Assembly (NCBI GenBank): GCA_016722445.1
Contig: JADKIZ010000007.1
Span: 1 to 64,000, forward strand
Reading direction: 5' to 3'
Source of the DNA: Flavobacteriales bacterium
GTDB lineage: Bacteria; Bacteroidota; Bacteroidia; Flavobacteriales_D; Sanyastnellaceae
Length of the DNA stretch: 64,000 nucleotides
Shown piece by piece: positions 35,430-43,278 of this stretch. The notes under the pieces were generated by a model. That model did no database searches, had not been told where the DNA came from, and saw only the letters and a list, made by a program, of their open reading frames with translations. Every line of letters begins with the position of its first letter. Positions within the stretch are counted from its first letter, which is position 1. Made by a program: the position numbers and the translations under genes.

Positions 35430-35996
35430 ATGAGTGAAAAATTGTTCATCAAAAACATGGTGTGCGATCGTTGCAAAATTGTTGTTCGTCAAGCTTTTGA
35501 AAAGCTAAATATCCATCCTGTACTGGTAGAATTGGGCGAAGTGACATTGAACAATCCTCTGTCGGATGTTCAATCGGAGCTCGTCGATAGTTCGCTTGCA
35601 ATATTGGGATTTGAATTGATTTCGGACAAGCGTAGCCGCCTCATTGAAAGTATTAAAAGCACGATCATCGAAATGATTCATCATCGGGATGAATTGCCAA
35701 AAGTGAAACTCTCCGTTCTTCTGGCAGAGAAATTTGGATATCATTCCACTTATTTGAGCAACCTTTTTTCACAGGTGGAAGGAATTACGATCGAGCAATT
35801 TTTTCTGAAGCAACGTATAGAAAAAGTGAAGGAGATGATTGTTTATGATCAATTGGCGTTGGAGGAAATTGCCTTTGCGCTTGGCTTCAGTAGCGCGTCG
35901 CACATGGGCAAACAGTTTAAACAGTTGACAGGCATGACGCCGGCTTCATTTAAGAAAAATCGGACAGTAGCAAGACTACCCATTGATAACCTGTAA
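35430..35996 (+). CDS. AraC-family regulator with HMA-like N-terminal domain (second copy)
   Basis: Start at ATG 35430; the frame opens at 35385 inside the previous gene. MSEKLFIKNMVCDRCKIVVRQ holds Cys12 and Cys15 in an HMA-like strand-helix, followed by a linker and two AraC helix-turn-helix motifs (LLAEKFGYHSTYLSNLFSQV, LEEIAFALGFSSASHMGKQFKQLTGMTPASFKKN). It is a clear paralogue of 7287-7847. Lying inside the copper series, it is the best candidate for its Cu-responsive activator, with the CxxC as sensor (inferred). Confidence 0.88.
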   Translation: MSEKLFIKNMVCDRCKIVVRQAFEKLNIHPVLVELGEVTLNNPLSDVQSELVDSSLAILGFELISDKRSRLIESIKSTIIEMIHHRDELPKVKLSVLLAEKFGYHSTYLSNLFSQVEGITIEQFFLKQRIEKVKEMIVYDQLALEEIAFALGFSSASHMGKQFKQLTGMTPASFKKNRTVARLPIDNL

Positions 35997-36077
35997 ATTA
36001 TATCAGCATTCGATTGAATCTTGTTAGAGTCAGCACTGATTGAGTTGCGTGATTTGCGTCATCAAACTATAAATAAA

Positions 36078-36812
36078 ATGACGCACCATTATTTAATCGA
36101 AGGCATGACTTGTGAGTCATGTGCCGCAAAAGTGAAATCGGCGCTGTTGATGCTGCCGGACGTGCTTAAAGTCGACATCTCCAGAAATACGGGTGAAGCA
36201 ACCATCGAAATGCAAAATCACATTCAATTGAGCGAACTAAGCGCAGCGGTGACAAGCGCCGGACGATATTCTATATCAGAAGTGGGCAATCACAGACATG
36301 AGATGTCAGTTACAGGTGAAGGCGAAAAATCTTTTCTAAAAACCTATAAGCCTTTATTGATGATTGCAGGTTATATTTTGTTTGTCACTTTGCTCTCTTC
36401 ATTCACGGGTCATCATTTTGATTGGATGCATTGGATGAACAATTTTATGGCTGGATTTTTCCTCGTTTTTTCTTTTTTCAAATTTCTGGATCTAAAAGGA
36501 TTTGCAGAGAGTTACAGCAGTTACGATTTGCTGGCTATGCGATGGAAGGCTTATGGCTACATATATCCATTCATCGAATTGTCTTTGGGTGTTGCTTTTC
36601 TGACAGGCTGGAATCCCTTGACAGCAAATTATGCCACTATCATTGTTATGGGTTTTTCCTCCGTTGGAGTTATAAAAAGTTTAATGGCGAAACAAACCAT
36701 CCAATGCGCTTGCCTGGGGACGGTGTTCAATCTGCCGATGAGCACCATTACTTTGGTGGAAGATGGCATCATGGTATTGATGAGTATCCTCAACCTGTTT
36801 TTGCTATCGTAA
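36078..36812 (+). CDS. HMA domain fused to a MauE/DoxX-like membrane domain
   Basis: Start at ATG 36078; the frame opens at 36021. Residues 1-70 are an HMA domain (HYLIEGMTCESCAAKVKSALLMLPDV, Cys12 and Cys15). From about residue 90 four to five membrane helices of the MauE/DoxX type follow (LLMIAGYILFVTLLSS, MAGFFLVFSFFKFLDLKGFAES, PFIELSLGVAFLTGW, ending CACLGTVFNLPMSTITLVED). MauE-like proteins are linked to thiol redox chemistry; the QCACLGT pair in the membrane part fits. The combination suggests metal and disulfide traffic across the inner membrane. It lies between the AraC-HMA gene and the His-rich lipoprotein. Confidence 0.85.
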   Translation: MTHHYLIEGMTCESCAAKVKSALLMLPDVLKVDISRNTGEATIEMQNHIQLSELSAAVTSAGRYSISEVGNHRHEMSVTGEGEKSFLKTYKPLLMIAGYILFVTLLSSFTGHHFDWMHWMNNFMAGFFLVFSFFKFLDLKGFAESYSSYDLLAMRWKAYGYIYPFIELSLGVAFLTGWNPLTANYATIIVMGFSSVGVIKSLMAKQTIQCACLGTVFNLPMSTITLVEDGIMVLMSILNLFLLS

Positions 36813-36863
36813 AAATTGACCATAAATAAAATGCTAATCAACTTAATTAAAATAAAAAGAACA

Positions 36864-37871
36864 ATGAACAAATTGAACGTTTTATCCATTGCGGGTGCAC
36901 TCGCTCTCTTCACTTCTTGTGGTGATGCATCTACCAAACAACAAGAACACTCCACATCCGATGGCCACGAAGGCCATATGCATGATTCAGCTCAGTATGC
37001 GTGTCCGATGCATCCTGAAATGACGGGTAGTATGGGCGACAAATGTGGGAAATGCGGAATGGACATGGTACCGGTGAATACAGAAAAAACTTCTGTTGAA
37101 TATGTGATGACCATGCGGTCTGAACCACAAGCCATGAGTGCGCAGCAGAAAGGCAGTTTCTTTTTTACTCCACATGTGAAAGGAAAAGATGCCGAAAAGG
37201 TGCCATTGGATGTAGTACACGACAAAAAAATTCACCTCATTTCGGTTAGCAATGATTTGACTTATTTCGATCACATTCATCCGGAATTTCAGGCCAATGG
37301 AGAATACAAAATTGAGGTGAGTGATGCTGCCGGAGTGAATGCGGTCGGTCTGGGACATTCAACCACACAATTTCCTGGCGGAGGCGATTACACATTATTT
37401 GCTGATTATATGCCGACCGGTGCGGATCATCAACTGGAAAAATTCAATGTGCATGTAGATGGAAAAACACAGCCATCAAAAACCTGGAGCAAACAAAATC
37501 TGGTTTCAAAGAGTGGCGATTTTGTTGTGACACTTGTCCCAGCAGTTGGAAAATTCCTGACCGGACAAACCTCACACATTGATGCTCCTTTGTTGTTGAA
37601 AGGAAAGTCAATTACCACGGCTGAATTGGATGATTTTTTGGGAGCCAAGGCCCATATGGTGGTGATTGGTGTGGATGATAAATCATACCTGCACGTGCAT
37701 CCGGAAGTACATGAGGGCGTCCTGGATCTTCATGCATATTTTGAAAAGCCGGGATTTTACCGCGGCTGGATACAGTTTTCATACAAAGGTGAATTGCATA
37801 CTGCGGACTTCGTTATTCAAGTCGAACAAGGAACAGGGAATACGGAAAAACAATTGGAGCACAAGCATTGA
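36864..37871 (+). CDS. Heavy-metal-binding lipoprotein with HMBD domain and copper-resistance-like C-terminal part
   Basis: Start at ATG 36864 gives the lipoprotein signal MNKLNVLSIAGALALFTSCG. Residues 43-72 are an HMBD unit (YACPMHPEMTGSMGDKCGKCGMDM). The remaining 260 residues form two beta-sandwich-like halves rich in His (DHIHPEFQANGEYKI; LHVHPEVHEGVLDLHAYFEKPGFYRGWIQF in two stretches), resembling the conserved C-terminal region of periplasmic copper-handling proteins in this phylum. It has no catalytic motif. Likely a periplasmic metal buffer. It ends the copper series; a palindrome at 37920-37998 follows. Confidence 0.8.
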   Translation: MNKLNVLSIAGALALFTSCGDASTKQQEHSTSDGHEGHMHDSAQYACPMHPEMTGSMGDKCGKCGMDMVPVNTEKTSVEYVMTMRSEPQAMSAQQKGSFFFTPHVKGKDAEKVPLDVVHDKKIHLISVSNDLTYFDHIHPEFQANGEYKIEVSDAAGVNAVGLGHSTTQFPGGGDYTLFADYMPTGADHQLEKFNVHVDGKTQPSKTWSKQNLVSKSGDFVVTLVPAVGKFLTGQTSHIDAPLLLKGKSITTAELDDFLGAKAHMVVIGVDDKSYLHVHPEVHEGVLDLHAYFEKPGFYRGWIQFSYKGELHTADFVIQVEQGTGNTEKQLEHKH

Positions 37872-37919
37872 GAATGAGTTGAAGTATACCGGACTTCGGA
37901 ATTCGATTTAAACGCAGAT

Positions 37920-37998
37920 CGCGCAAATTTTAATCAGATTTTCAAAGACGAATGAACATATGAAAGATTCATTTCTGTATCCACTTAAAATTTGCGCG
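37920..37998. repeat. Palindromic intergenic repeat
   Basis: CGCGCAAATTTTAA (37920-37933) returns as its exact reverse complement at 37985-37998; a smaller nested repeat, GAATGAA and TTCATTT, lies inside. The whole can fold into one cruciform of 79 bases. It follows the last copper gene by 48 bases and may also stop transcription, as a T-rich stretch (TTTGTTTTTTG) comes next. Confidence 0.65.
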
Positions 37999-38090
37999 GT
38001 TTGTTTTTTGTGTCGAATAAATGGGAATGATACGCCTCTTACAGCAAATGCACACTTAGATAGCAGATTAATAGATCTTTGGAGTTGAGT

Positions 38091-38406
38091 GGAGATTCCA
38101 CGGAGTGTGTACCACCAGCTCCACCCTCATATAGACGACTAATTCCGCAATACACTGTACCTGGCTTTCCGCGGCAAATTGTACCTCTTATTTATTCGGA
38201 TGCTCAGCCGATTTCTGATGCAATTGTCATTTGGTATCCTCGGCGAAATAAAGAAGAATAAGAAAACAACGAGGAAACTTCAGAATTAAAGCTCTAAAAA
38301 AAGTAAATTTAGGGCCAGTGAAACAGCAAACTATTAACATAAATCAGACACTACCCATAGCGGTACAGTTTGCCGCGGAAAAGGTGGTACACTTTACGCG
38401 GAATAT
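38091..38406. mobile_element. IS21-like relic with repeated ends and no transposase
   Basis: The left part (38091-38185) and right part (38361-38406) carry inverted tandem units: GGTACAATTTGCCGCGGAAA (reverse strand, left) and GGTACAGTTTGCCGCGGAAA (right), each followed by a second GGTACA...GCGGAAT unit. A third unit lies further out on the left. This matches the multiple end repeats of IS21 elements, but only about 170 bases separate the ends, so istA and istB are absent. Confidence 0.6.
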
Positions 38407-38566
38407 CTACTATGACCTAAAAATATACTCGATTCATGGAAAATATGTTGAGGTTGAATCGAACGGTCAGACCGTTTCGCTTCCACAACTAAAATCGGGG
38501 ATGTATACAATCGTTTCTAGCACTTCTGATCATCAGAAACATATCCTGAGATTGGTTTACTTGTAA
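38403..38566 (+). pseudogene. T9SS sorting domain fragment left after an insertion
   Basis: The frame ending at 38566 codes for YDLKIYSIHGKYVE, SLPQLKSGMYTIVSS and HILRLVYL: the last 50 residues of a T9SS type A domain. Upstream of 38403 the same frame passes into the IS21-like relic, and the start GTG at 38318 lies within it. The rest of the secreted protein is gone. Confidence 0.6.
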
Positions 38567-38693
38567 AATTTTATTGCAATTACGATAACGAAGTAAGAAG
38601 CAGTTTTATTTCGAGTTTTAGAATCTGCCGTCAACTTTGCCGGAATATCCAGTTGTCGACTTTTTGCAACATTCAATCATCAGCGCTCGAGAC

Positions 38694-39062
38694 TCATTTT
38701 GACAGTGTCTCCAAAACCTTTCGATTCAGAGCGATAACACTTTCAGTGAGTTTGGTAATTTGATCCAATTGTTTCTCATCCATTAAGTACACCGTGCTAT
38801 TGCCATTAATTGATACCGGGGAATTGGTGAAATTCTCGAAAATATTTGCAGGGGTTGTTGATATGAGTGTGATTGGATCAATCCCTAATTCGTTCGATAC
38901 CTTTTGCACGAAGTCCAAAGTAATTGATGTTTCCCCGCGCTCATACTTTGTGTATGCAGCTTCTCCGAGGCCAATTCTTGATGCCATATCAGCAGCTTTG
39001 ATATCCTTTAGCTTTCGAAAGCGTGCGATGTTCTGGCCAATTACTTTATTCTCAAGTTCCAT
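38694..39062 (-). CDS. XRE-family helix-turn-helix regulator
   Basis: A 122-residue DNA-binding protein. Residues 7-62 are a Cro/C1-type domain: IGQNIARFRKLKDIKAADMASRIGLGEAAYTKYERGETSITLDFVQKVSNELGI, given here in outline, with the recognition helix at GLGEAAYTKYER. The C-terminal part is a short linker and a helix (EKQLDQITKLTESVIALNRKVLE) likely for dimerisation. It is divergent from the gene at 39063, whose GTG start begins at the base after the ATG of this gene, so promoters overlap coding sequence. Such small regulators often control defence or element genes. Confidence 0.85.
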   Translation of the reverse strand: MELENKVIGQNIARFRKLKDIKAADMASRIGLGEAAYTKYERGETSITLDFVQKVSNELGIDPITLISTTPANIFENFTNSPVSINGNSTVYLMDEKQLDQITKLTESVIALNRKVLETLSK

Positions 39063-40004
39063 GTGGTGGTGTTAGACTACTTTAAGCAGGGTCAAAACTA
39101 CGCAAAACTGGACTGGATTGCGATTGCACCGACTTATTTAGCAAATACTATTTTCAAACGAATAATGGCCAGTCTACTTGAAAGGTGTATTGAAACTTTT
39201 AAAGCTAATGGAATCGCAGTAGTAAAATGTGCCCTATCGGAAGATTCAGTAGGCTTCACTTTGATTTGCCAGGAATCAACTCTGGAAATTAAGAATATCG
39301 ATGATCTTGACCTACTCGATCCGGATAGGCTTTCATTTGAGACGGCCAAGTCAATGGGAGTGTCTACGATATTTATAGAACCCCGTTTATTCAACTTAGA
39401 AAACGAGATCACTTCAGATGACCTCACAGAGGAAGAAGAATCTGAGCTCGTAAATTCTCTTGAATCATTTCGCGAATATGATGGACAGGTCTGTCAATTC
39501 GATTGGTTCTGGTTCAAGGATGGTATTCGCTTCAAATTTGAACAGAATGAGATGTGGTATAATTCCTTCCTTCTGACTTTGGAAAATTTACAACCCGATG
39601 GTACTGAAATAGCTGAAAATGATTTTGCACAACGGAGGGCCGAATTTGATATTCTGAACGCCGCAACTGATGCCCTATGCCACAAACTGGCTAACACGGA
39701 AGAATACTACAGAATTAGCACAAAAAGTGGTGAGGCGAATTCCTATGTTAATCGGATGATAAAAACTCTTGCGGTTGATCTTAAAACAGTGCTACATGAA
39801 AGCGCCATTAGAATCAGGACTAAACAAATTCATGACGAACATTACAGACGGAAGTTTGATCAATTGTATGCAGCAAAAATTCGGGATTTGAAATCACAAA
39901 ATTCAAAAATCACTAAAGGAGCTATAATGACTAAGCTGAACATAATTGCTTCCTTTTATGAACGGCTGATTCATTTAGAACTAAATCTTGAATATGTTGA
40001 GTGA
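39063..40004 (+). CDS. Unknown protein of the defence island
   Basis: 313 residues from GTG 39063, or about 279 from ATG 39165 (MASLLERCIETFKANG), which I consider equally likely. It is soluble and acidic, with no signal or membrane segment. Visible features: a Glu/Asp-rich segment (DDLTEEEESELVNSLESF), an aromatic patch (CQFDWFWFKDGIRFKFEQNEMWYNSF) and a long basic helical C terminus (RRKFDQLYAAKIRDLKSQNSKITKG). I do not recognise the family. Position, next to XRE and facing the SIR2-HerA group, suggests an accessory or defence role, but no catalytic motif supports this. Confidence 0.6.
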   Translation: MVVLDYFKQGQNYAKLDWIAIAPTYLANTIFKRIMASLLERCIETFKANGIAVVKCALSEDSVGFTLICQESTLEIKNIDDLDLLDPDRLSFETAKSMGVSTIFIEPRLFNLENEITSDDLTEEEESELVNSLESFREYDGQVCQFDWFWFKDGIRFKFEQNEMWYNSFLLTLENLQPDGTEIAENDFAQRRAEFDILNAATDALCHKLANTEEYYRISTKSGEANSYVNRMIKTLAVDLKTVLHESAIRIRTKQIHDEHYRRKFDQLYAAKIRDLKSQNSKITKGAIMTKLNIIASFYERLIHLELNLEYVE

Positions 40005-40125
40005 AAATTGATTAAACATAAATCAATGGTAGTTGATGTCAGCCGAAACCTTTCGGCCAAACCGCTTCAGTAATTTAAAAAGCGTCCAGCTGGAAATATT
40101 ACAATAGCCGCATTCCCTATGTTGC

Positions 40126-41076
40126 CTAATGCATCAAAAGTGCCAACTTATCATGAAGTCGTTCAATATCTTTTGTACTGCCGCTGAAGAGTTCCGTTTG
40201 AAATTTCTCATCGAATCCTAGGGTTTGGAGATCAAAGACTTTGGATTTATCAGTTACCACGACATCGGCAAAAGGTATGGCGACACATAATCTAAGAATA
40301 TCCAAATGATCCGCAGCAGTCTCCTTTTGATTCTTCACACTAAAAATCGCTTCTAGAGATGCCCTAATCATGATGGTGGGCACAATGTTGAGCCCTAGTT
40401 GTGATAACAGACGAACCCCCTCAGAAGCCTCGACTTGAGTAAGGTCATTTCCTATGAGTCCATCCATGATGATGTCGGCCCAATAAGGTATTGTAATCAT
40501 CGAAAACGCAACCGACTGTCTTTCATAGGTGCCAGTCAAAGAAAATGCTTTGAGGCGGACAAGAAGATCACTTAAGTATTGGTTTTTTTTTTCATTTAGT
40601 ACAATTTGCAACAATTGATTATCTGCCCGCTTTCCATTACCAACTGAGCGAACCAAGTTTAGTAGCATTGTGCTTTCGCCAACCATCTCACGAAATGTTC
40701 TATTCAGAAGTTGATATTTTAAAATGGCATTTCCTTCCAAGGCAGGCGCTTGAACAATTCGTGAAAAAATTCGATAGTCGACAGGAACTTTCCTAATGGC
40801 GAATAAAAGAAAGCAAGTTGTAATCATAGGTTCGCTGTCGAGGGCGAATTTTCTGCTTAAACTGAAAAGAAGTTCGTCGGCCGCCTTTGCTTTTTCGTAA
40901 GTCCTAACGGATGTCTCTAGCATATGTTCCGCTGAATACGGAATTAAAAAAACGCCTTCCTGAACACCATGGTATAATAAATCGCGAAGTTCAAACCATT
41001 CTTCCTGATCGACAAGATTACTTATCGCAAATTGATCTAAATAAATAAGTGTTTTGTTCGAATAGTACTTACCCAT
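40126..41076 (-). CDS. PIN-like-domain protein (putative nuclease)
   Basis: 316 residues. The N terminus (TLIYLDQFAISNL, Asp14) and the C-terminal cluster DHLDILRLCVAIPFADVVVTDKSK (Asp256, Asp259, Asp271, Asp276), with Glu50 between, match the spread-out acidic residues of PIN-like nucleases in which a helical insert of about 200 residues splits the fold. PIN enzymes cut RNA with metal ions. It is the last gene of a minus-strand series SIR2, HerA, small protein, PIN-like, with only a 42-base gap to the small gene upstream (its stop at 41118). It is probably part of that defence operon. Confidence 0.65.
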   Translation of the reverse strand: MGKYYSNKTLIYLDQFAISNLVDQEEWFELRDLLYHGVQEGVFLIPYSAEHMLETSVRTYEKAKAADELLFSLSRKFALDSEPMITTCFLLFAIRKVPVDYRIFSRIVQAPALEGNAILKYQLLNRTFREMVGESTMLLNLVRSVGNGKRADNQLLQIVLNEKKNQYLSDLLVRLKAFSLTGTYERQSVAFSMITIPYWADIIMDGLIGNDLTQVEASEGVRLLSQLGLNIVPTIMIRASLEAIFSVKNQKETAADHLDILRLCVAIPFADVVVTDKSKVFDLQTLGFDEKFQTELFSGSTKDIERLHDKLALLMH

Positions 41077-41117
41077 GATTGTAAAGATTCTGAAAGCACT
41101 GCACTGCGGAATTCAGA

Positions 41118-41455
41118 TCAGACTCCTAAGTTATCGTCGTCTTCGGCTTTCGCTGATGCATAGGCATAAGTAAATTTGGTATTGAAATGACTCAGCATTG
41201 ATTCAATAAAACGTCCATGATACACGCCATACACTACCTTTGATACTGACCCTCCTTTCGGGGGTATAATAGAAAGAACCAGTGCGTCCGATGTAACTTT
41301 GGCACCTAGCCAGGCCTTATTCTTCCATTAAGCTGCGGTATGGGAAAGTCTCCATCTTTATCATATCCCCAGGTTAAAATTGTGCTTTCGTCGATTGCCT
41401 TCTTGAAAGCTTTCAATAGAGCTGTTGGGTTTGAAGTGAGGATGTATATTGCCAT
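41118..41455 (-). pseudogene. Small protein between HerA and PIN-like genes, frameshifted
   Basis: ATG 41455 opens MAIYILTSNPTALLKAFKKA, continuing ESTILTWGYDKDGDF and PQLNG, then a false end at 41306. One base over, the frame runs on as NKAWLGAKVTSDALVLSIIP and VVYGVYHGRFIESMLSHFN to TGA at 41118. About 112 residues in all. The TSNP and WGYDKDGDF motifs are distinctive, but I cannot name the family. Its place inside the SIR2-HerA operon makes it a likely component. The frameshift lies near 41315-41330 and may be an error. Confidence 0.55.
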
Positions 41456-41550
41456 GAATGATGATTTATAATACGAGATGTGAAAGTAGAAATGTTTTAC
41501 ACACTGATTTGAGAATTCGTTTATTTTCACAGCGCTTCTTCCGATCTTTT

Positions 41551-43278
41551 TTACGCGGATATTACAGGGGGTGTGGTTGAGTCTGGTGGTAAATCAGGGG
41601 CATTTAATCGAATCGCAATCGGCATTGGAAAATCAACGCCGAGTAAAATTGCCTCACCTCTGCCTAATGTTGGAAGAAATGAAAGTACTGCTCTATTTGC
41701 AGAAGAGCACGCATTCTCAATTGCATCTTTATCATGTCGATTGATCAATCGATGAACAATAAAAGTTCCCATTTGACTCAATGTACCTTGCGGAATATCT
41801 CTTGGCATTTGGGTCGCCAAGCAAAGGAACAGTCCAAATTTTCTACTCTCTTTTGCGATTAATTCAAAGGCGTCTAATTGTTGCACAGGAGAGTATTCAT
41901 CTTGAACGGTTTTGTTCATGAACTGATGTGCTTCATCTATAAAAACAATTAGTGACTTACTCGTTTTGAATTGGCCTGTGCGCGCCTTTTTTAAAAGACA
42001 GCGACCAATAGCATTGGCAAGAATCTCTCTCACTTGAAAGTCGTATCCGATTTCCTCTAAACTAATTCGGAGGATATGCGCTTTCGGATCACTCAGAAAG
42101 GCTTCAATGATTCCAATTAAATCTGTAGCATCTGCTATTGGTTTATCAAAACCAAACACACTTTGGAAATTACTTGTGTTCACTAAGTTATTGAGACGGG
42201 AAATCAAACTTGTACAAAACGACAGATCGCTCTCGTTTAGCCCTCCATATATGCTAGAATTATTCCGATCAGTATCCCAAATGTATTCCTTGACGATCTG
42301 TAAGGGCAGTTTTTTTATATCGAAGTCAAGGTCGTCGGTTTCTATTTGCCCAATGTTCTTATGGTAATAGCGATTGAGTGTGTGTTTGTCACAACCTTCT
42401 TTTTTCAACAATCCATCTTCCACCTTAATTGCGGGCCCGCCGGTGTGCATGGTAATATTAGCACCACCATTCAACTTTACCATTTTTAACGAACGTATGG
42501 CCTCCATCAATTTCGGGCGCTGTACCTTGTCTGAAGGGCGTAATAAATAAAACAGATCACTAATACCTAGTTGAGAATAGTGAAGGTATGAATTCTCACC
42601 AATGATCACTGATTGCACCCCGGTTGCAACAAACGTTCTATACTCGCCGGTTGCATCAAGTAAAATTGCTTTGCCTTTATTGACCAGCACTTCTTCTACC
42701 AACTTTGCGACCGTCCAGCTTTTCCCACCTCCAGTAGTTCCTACCACCGCGCAGTGACGGCCGAAGAGTGATTGTGGCTCAACGGTTACTGAAACCGTCT
42801 GATCTGACGCTAGAACCCCAAGATTAAATTCAATGCTGCTTGTAGCAAGTGAATTTTTTCCAAATTGCAACAAGTATTGTTGCAAAAAACCGGCTGTACA
42901 ACTAAAGACTTTGGCTCCAATATGAGGAAAGGTGTCCAAGCCTTTGTTAATCTGTCCCTTTTCGAAATAGTTAAAGGAAATGAGGATTTCGATTTTAGCA
43001 ACGGGGTGGAACTCTTCCTTTTCGAAACTTCTTTCCGTAAGATTCAATCGTTCGTTTTCTGATAAACTTAACTCTAATATCCGCCCTACAAAGCCAAACT
43101 CTGCTCCTTCTATAGCGATAAAGGTTCCAACAATTCCCGCATGGTGACGTTCACCGCCGTAATGATATAGTGAAAGCAACCGAGATGCTGGAATATGGGC
43201 CATTACATACTCGGGGGTCACCTGCTTCACATAGCCTATGAAGTGGTTATTATCAAAGGGTCTATTATTCGTTATCAT
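41551..43278 (-). CDS. herA: HerA-type ATPase of a SIR2-HerA defence system
   Basis: Start at ATG 43278 or 43281; the frame opens at 43326. A HAS-barrel-like N terminus (NHFIGYVKQVTPEYVMAHI) precedes a FtsK/HerA motor: Walker A GTTGGGKSWT, LLDATGEYR after it, Walker B SLIVFIDEAHQF, then ATQMPRDIP and HRLINRHDKDAIENA with the arginine-finger region. HerA hexamers translocate DNA. Its start overlaps the end of the SIR2 gene by about 14 bases, as in the known anti-phage pair, where HerA and SIR2 form one large complex. Confidence 0.9.
   Translation of the reverse strand: MITNNRPFDNNHFIGYVKQVTPEYVMAHIPASRLLSLYHYGGERHHAGIVGTFIAIEGAEFGFVGRILELSLSENERLNLTERSFEKEEFHPVAKIEILISFNYFEKGQINKGLDTFPHIGAKVFSCTAGFLQQYLLQFGKNSLATSSIEFNLGVLASDQTVSVTVEPQSLFGRHCAVVGTTGGGKSWTVAKLVEEVLVNKGKAILLDATGEYRTFVATGVQSVIIGENSYLHYSQLGISDLFYLLRPSDKVQRPKLMEAIRSLKMVKLNGGANITMHTGGPAIKVEDGLLKKEGCDKHTLNRYYHKNIGQIETDDLDFDIKKLPLQIVKEYIWDTDRNNSSIYGGLNESDLSFCTSLISRLNNLVNTSNFQSVFGFDKPIADATDLIGIIEAFLSDPKAHILRISLEEIGYDFQVREILANAIGRCLLKKARTGQFKTSKSLIVFIDEAHQFMNKTVQDEYSPVQQLDAFELIAKESRKFGLFLCLATQMPRDIPQGTLSQMGTFIVHRLINRHDKDAIENACSSANRAVLSFLPTLGRGEAILLGVDFPMPIAIRLNAPDLPPDSTTPPVISA

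Noticed and set aside
38079..38261. 60-codon frame with PPAPPSYRR
   Set aside because: It lies inside the IS21-like terminal repeats and is explained by them.
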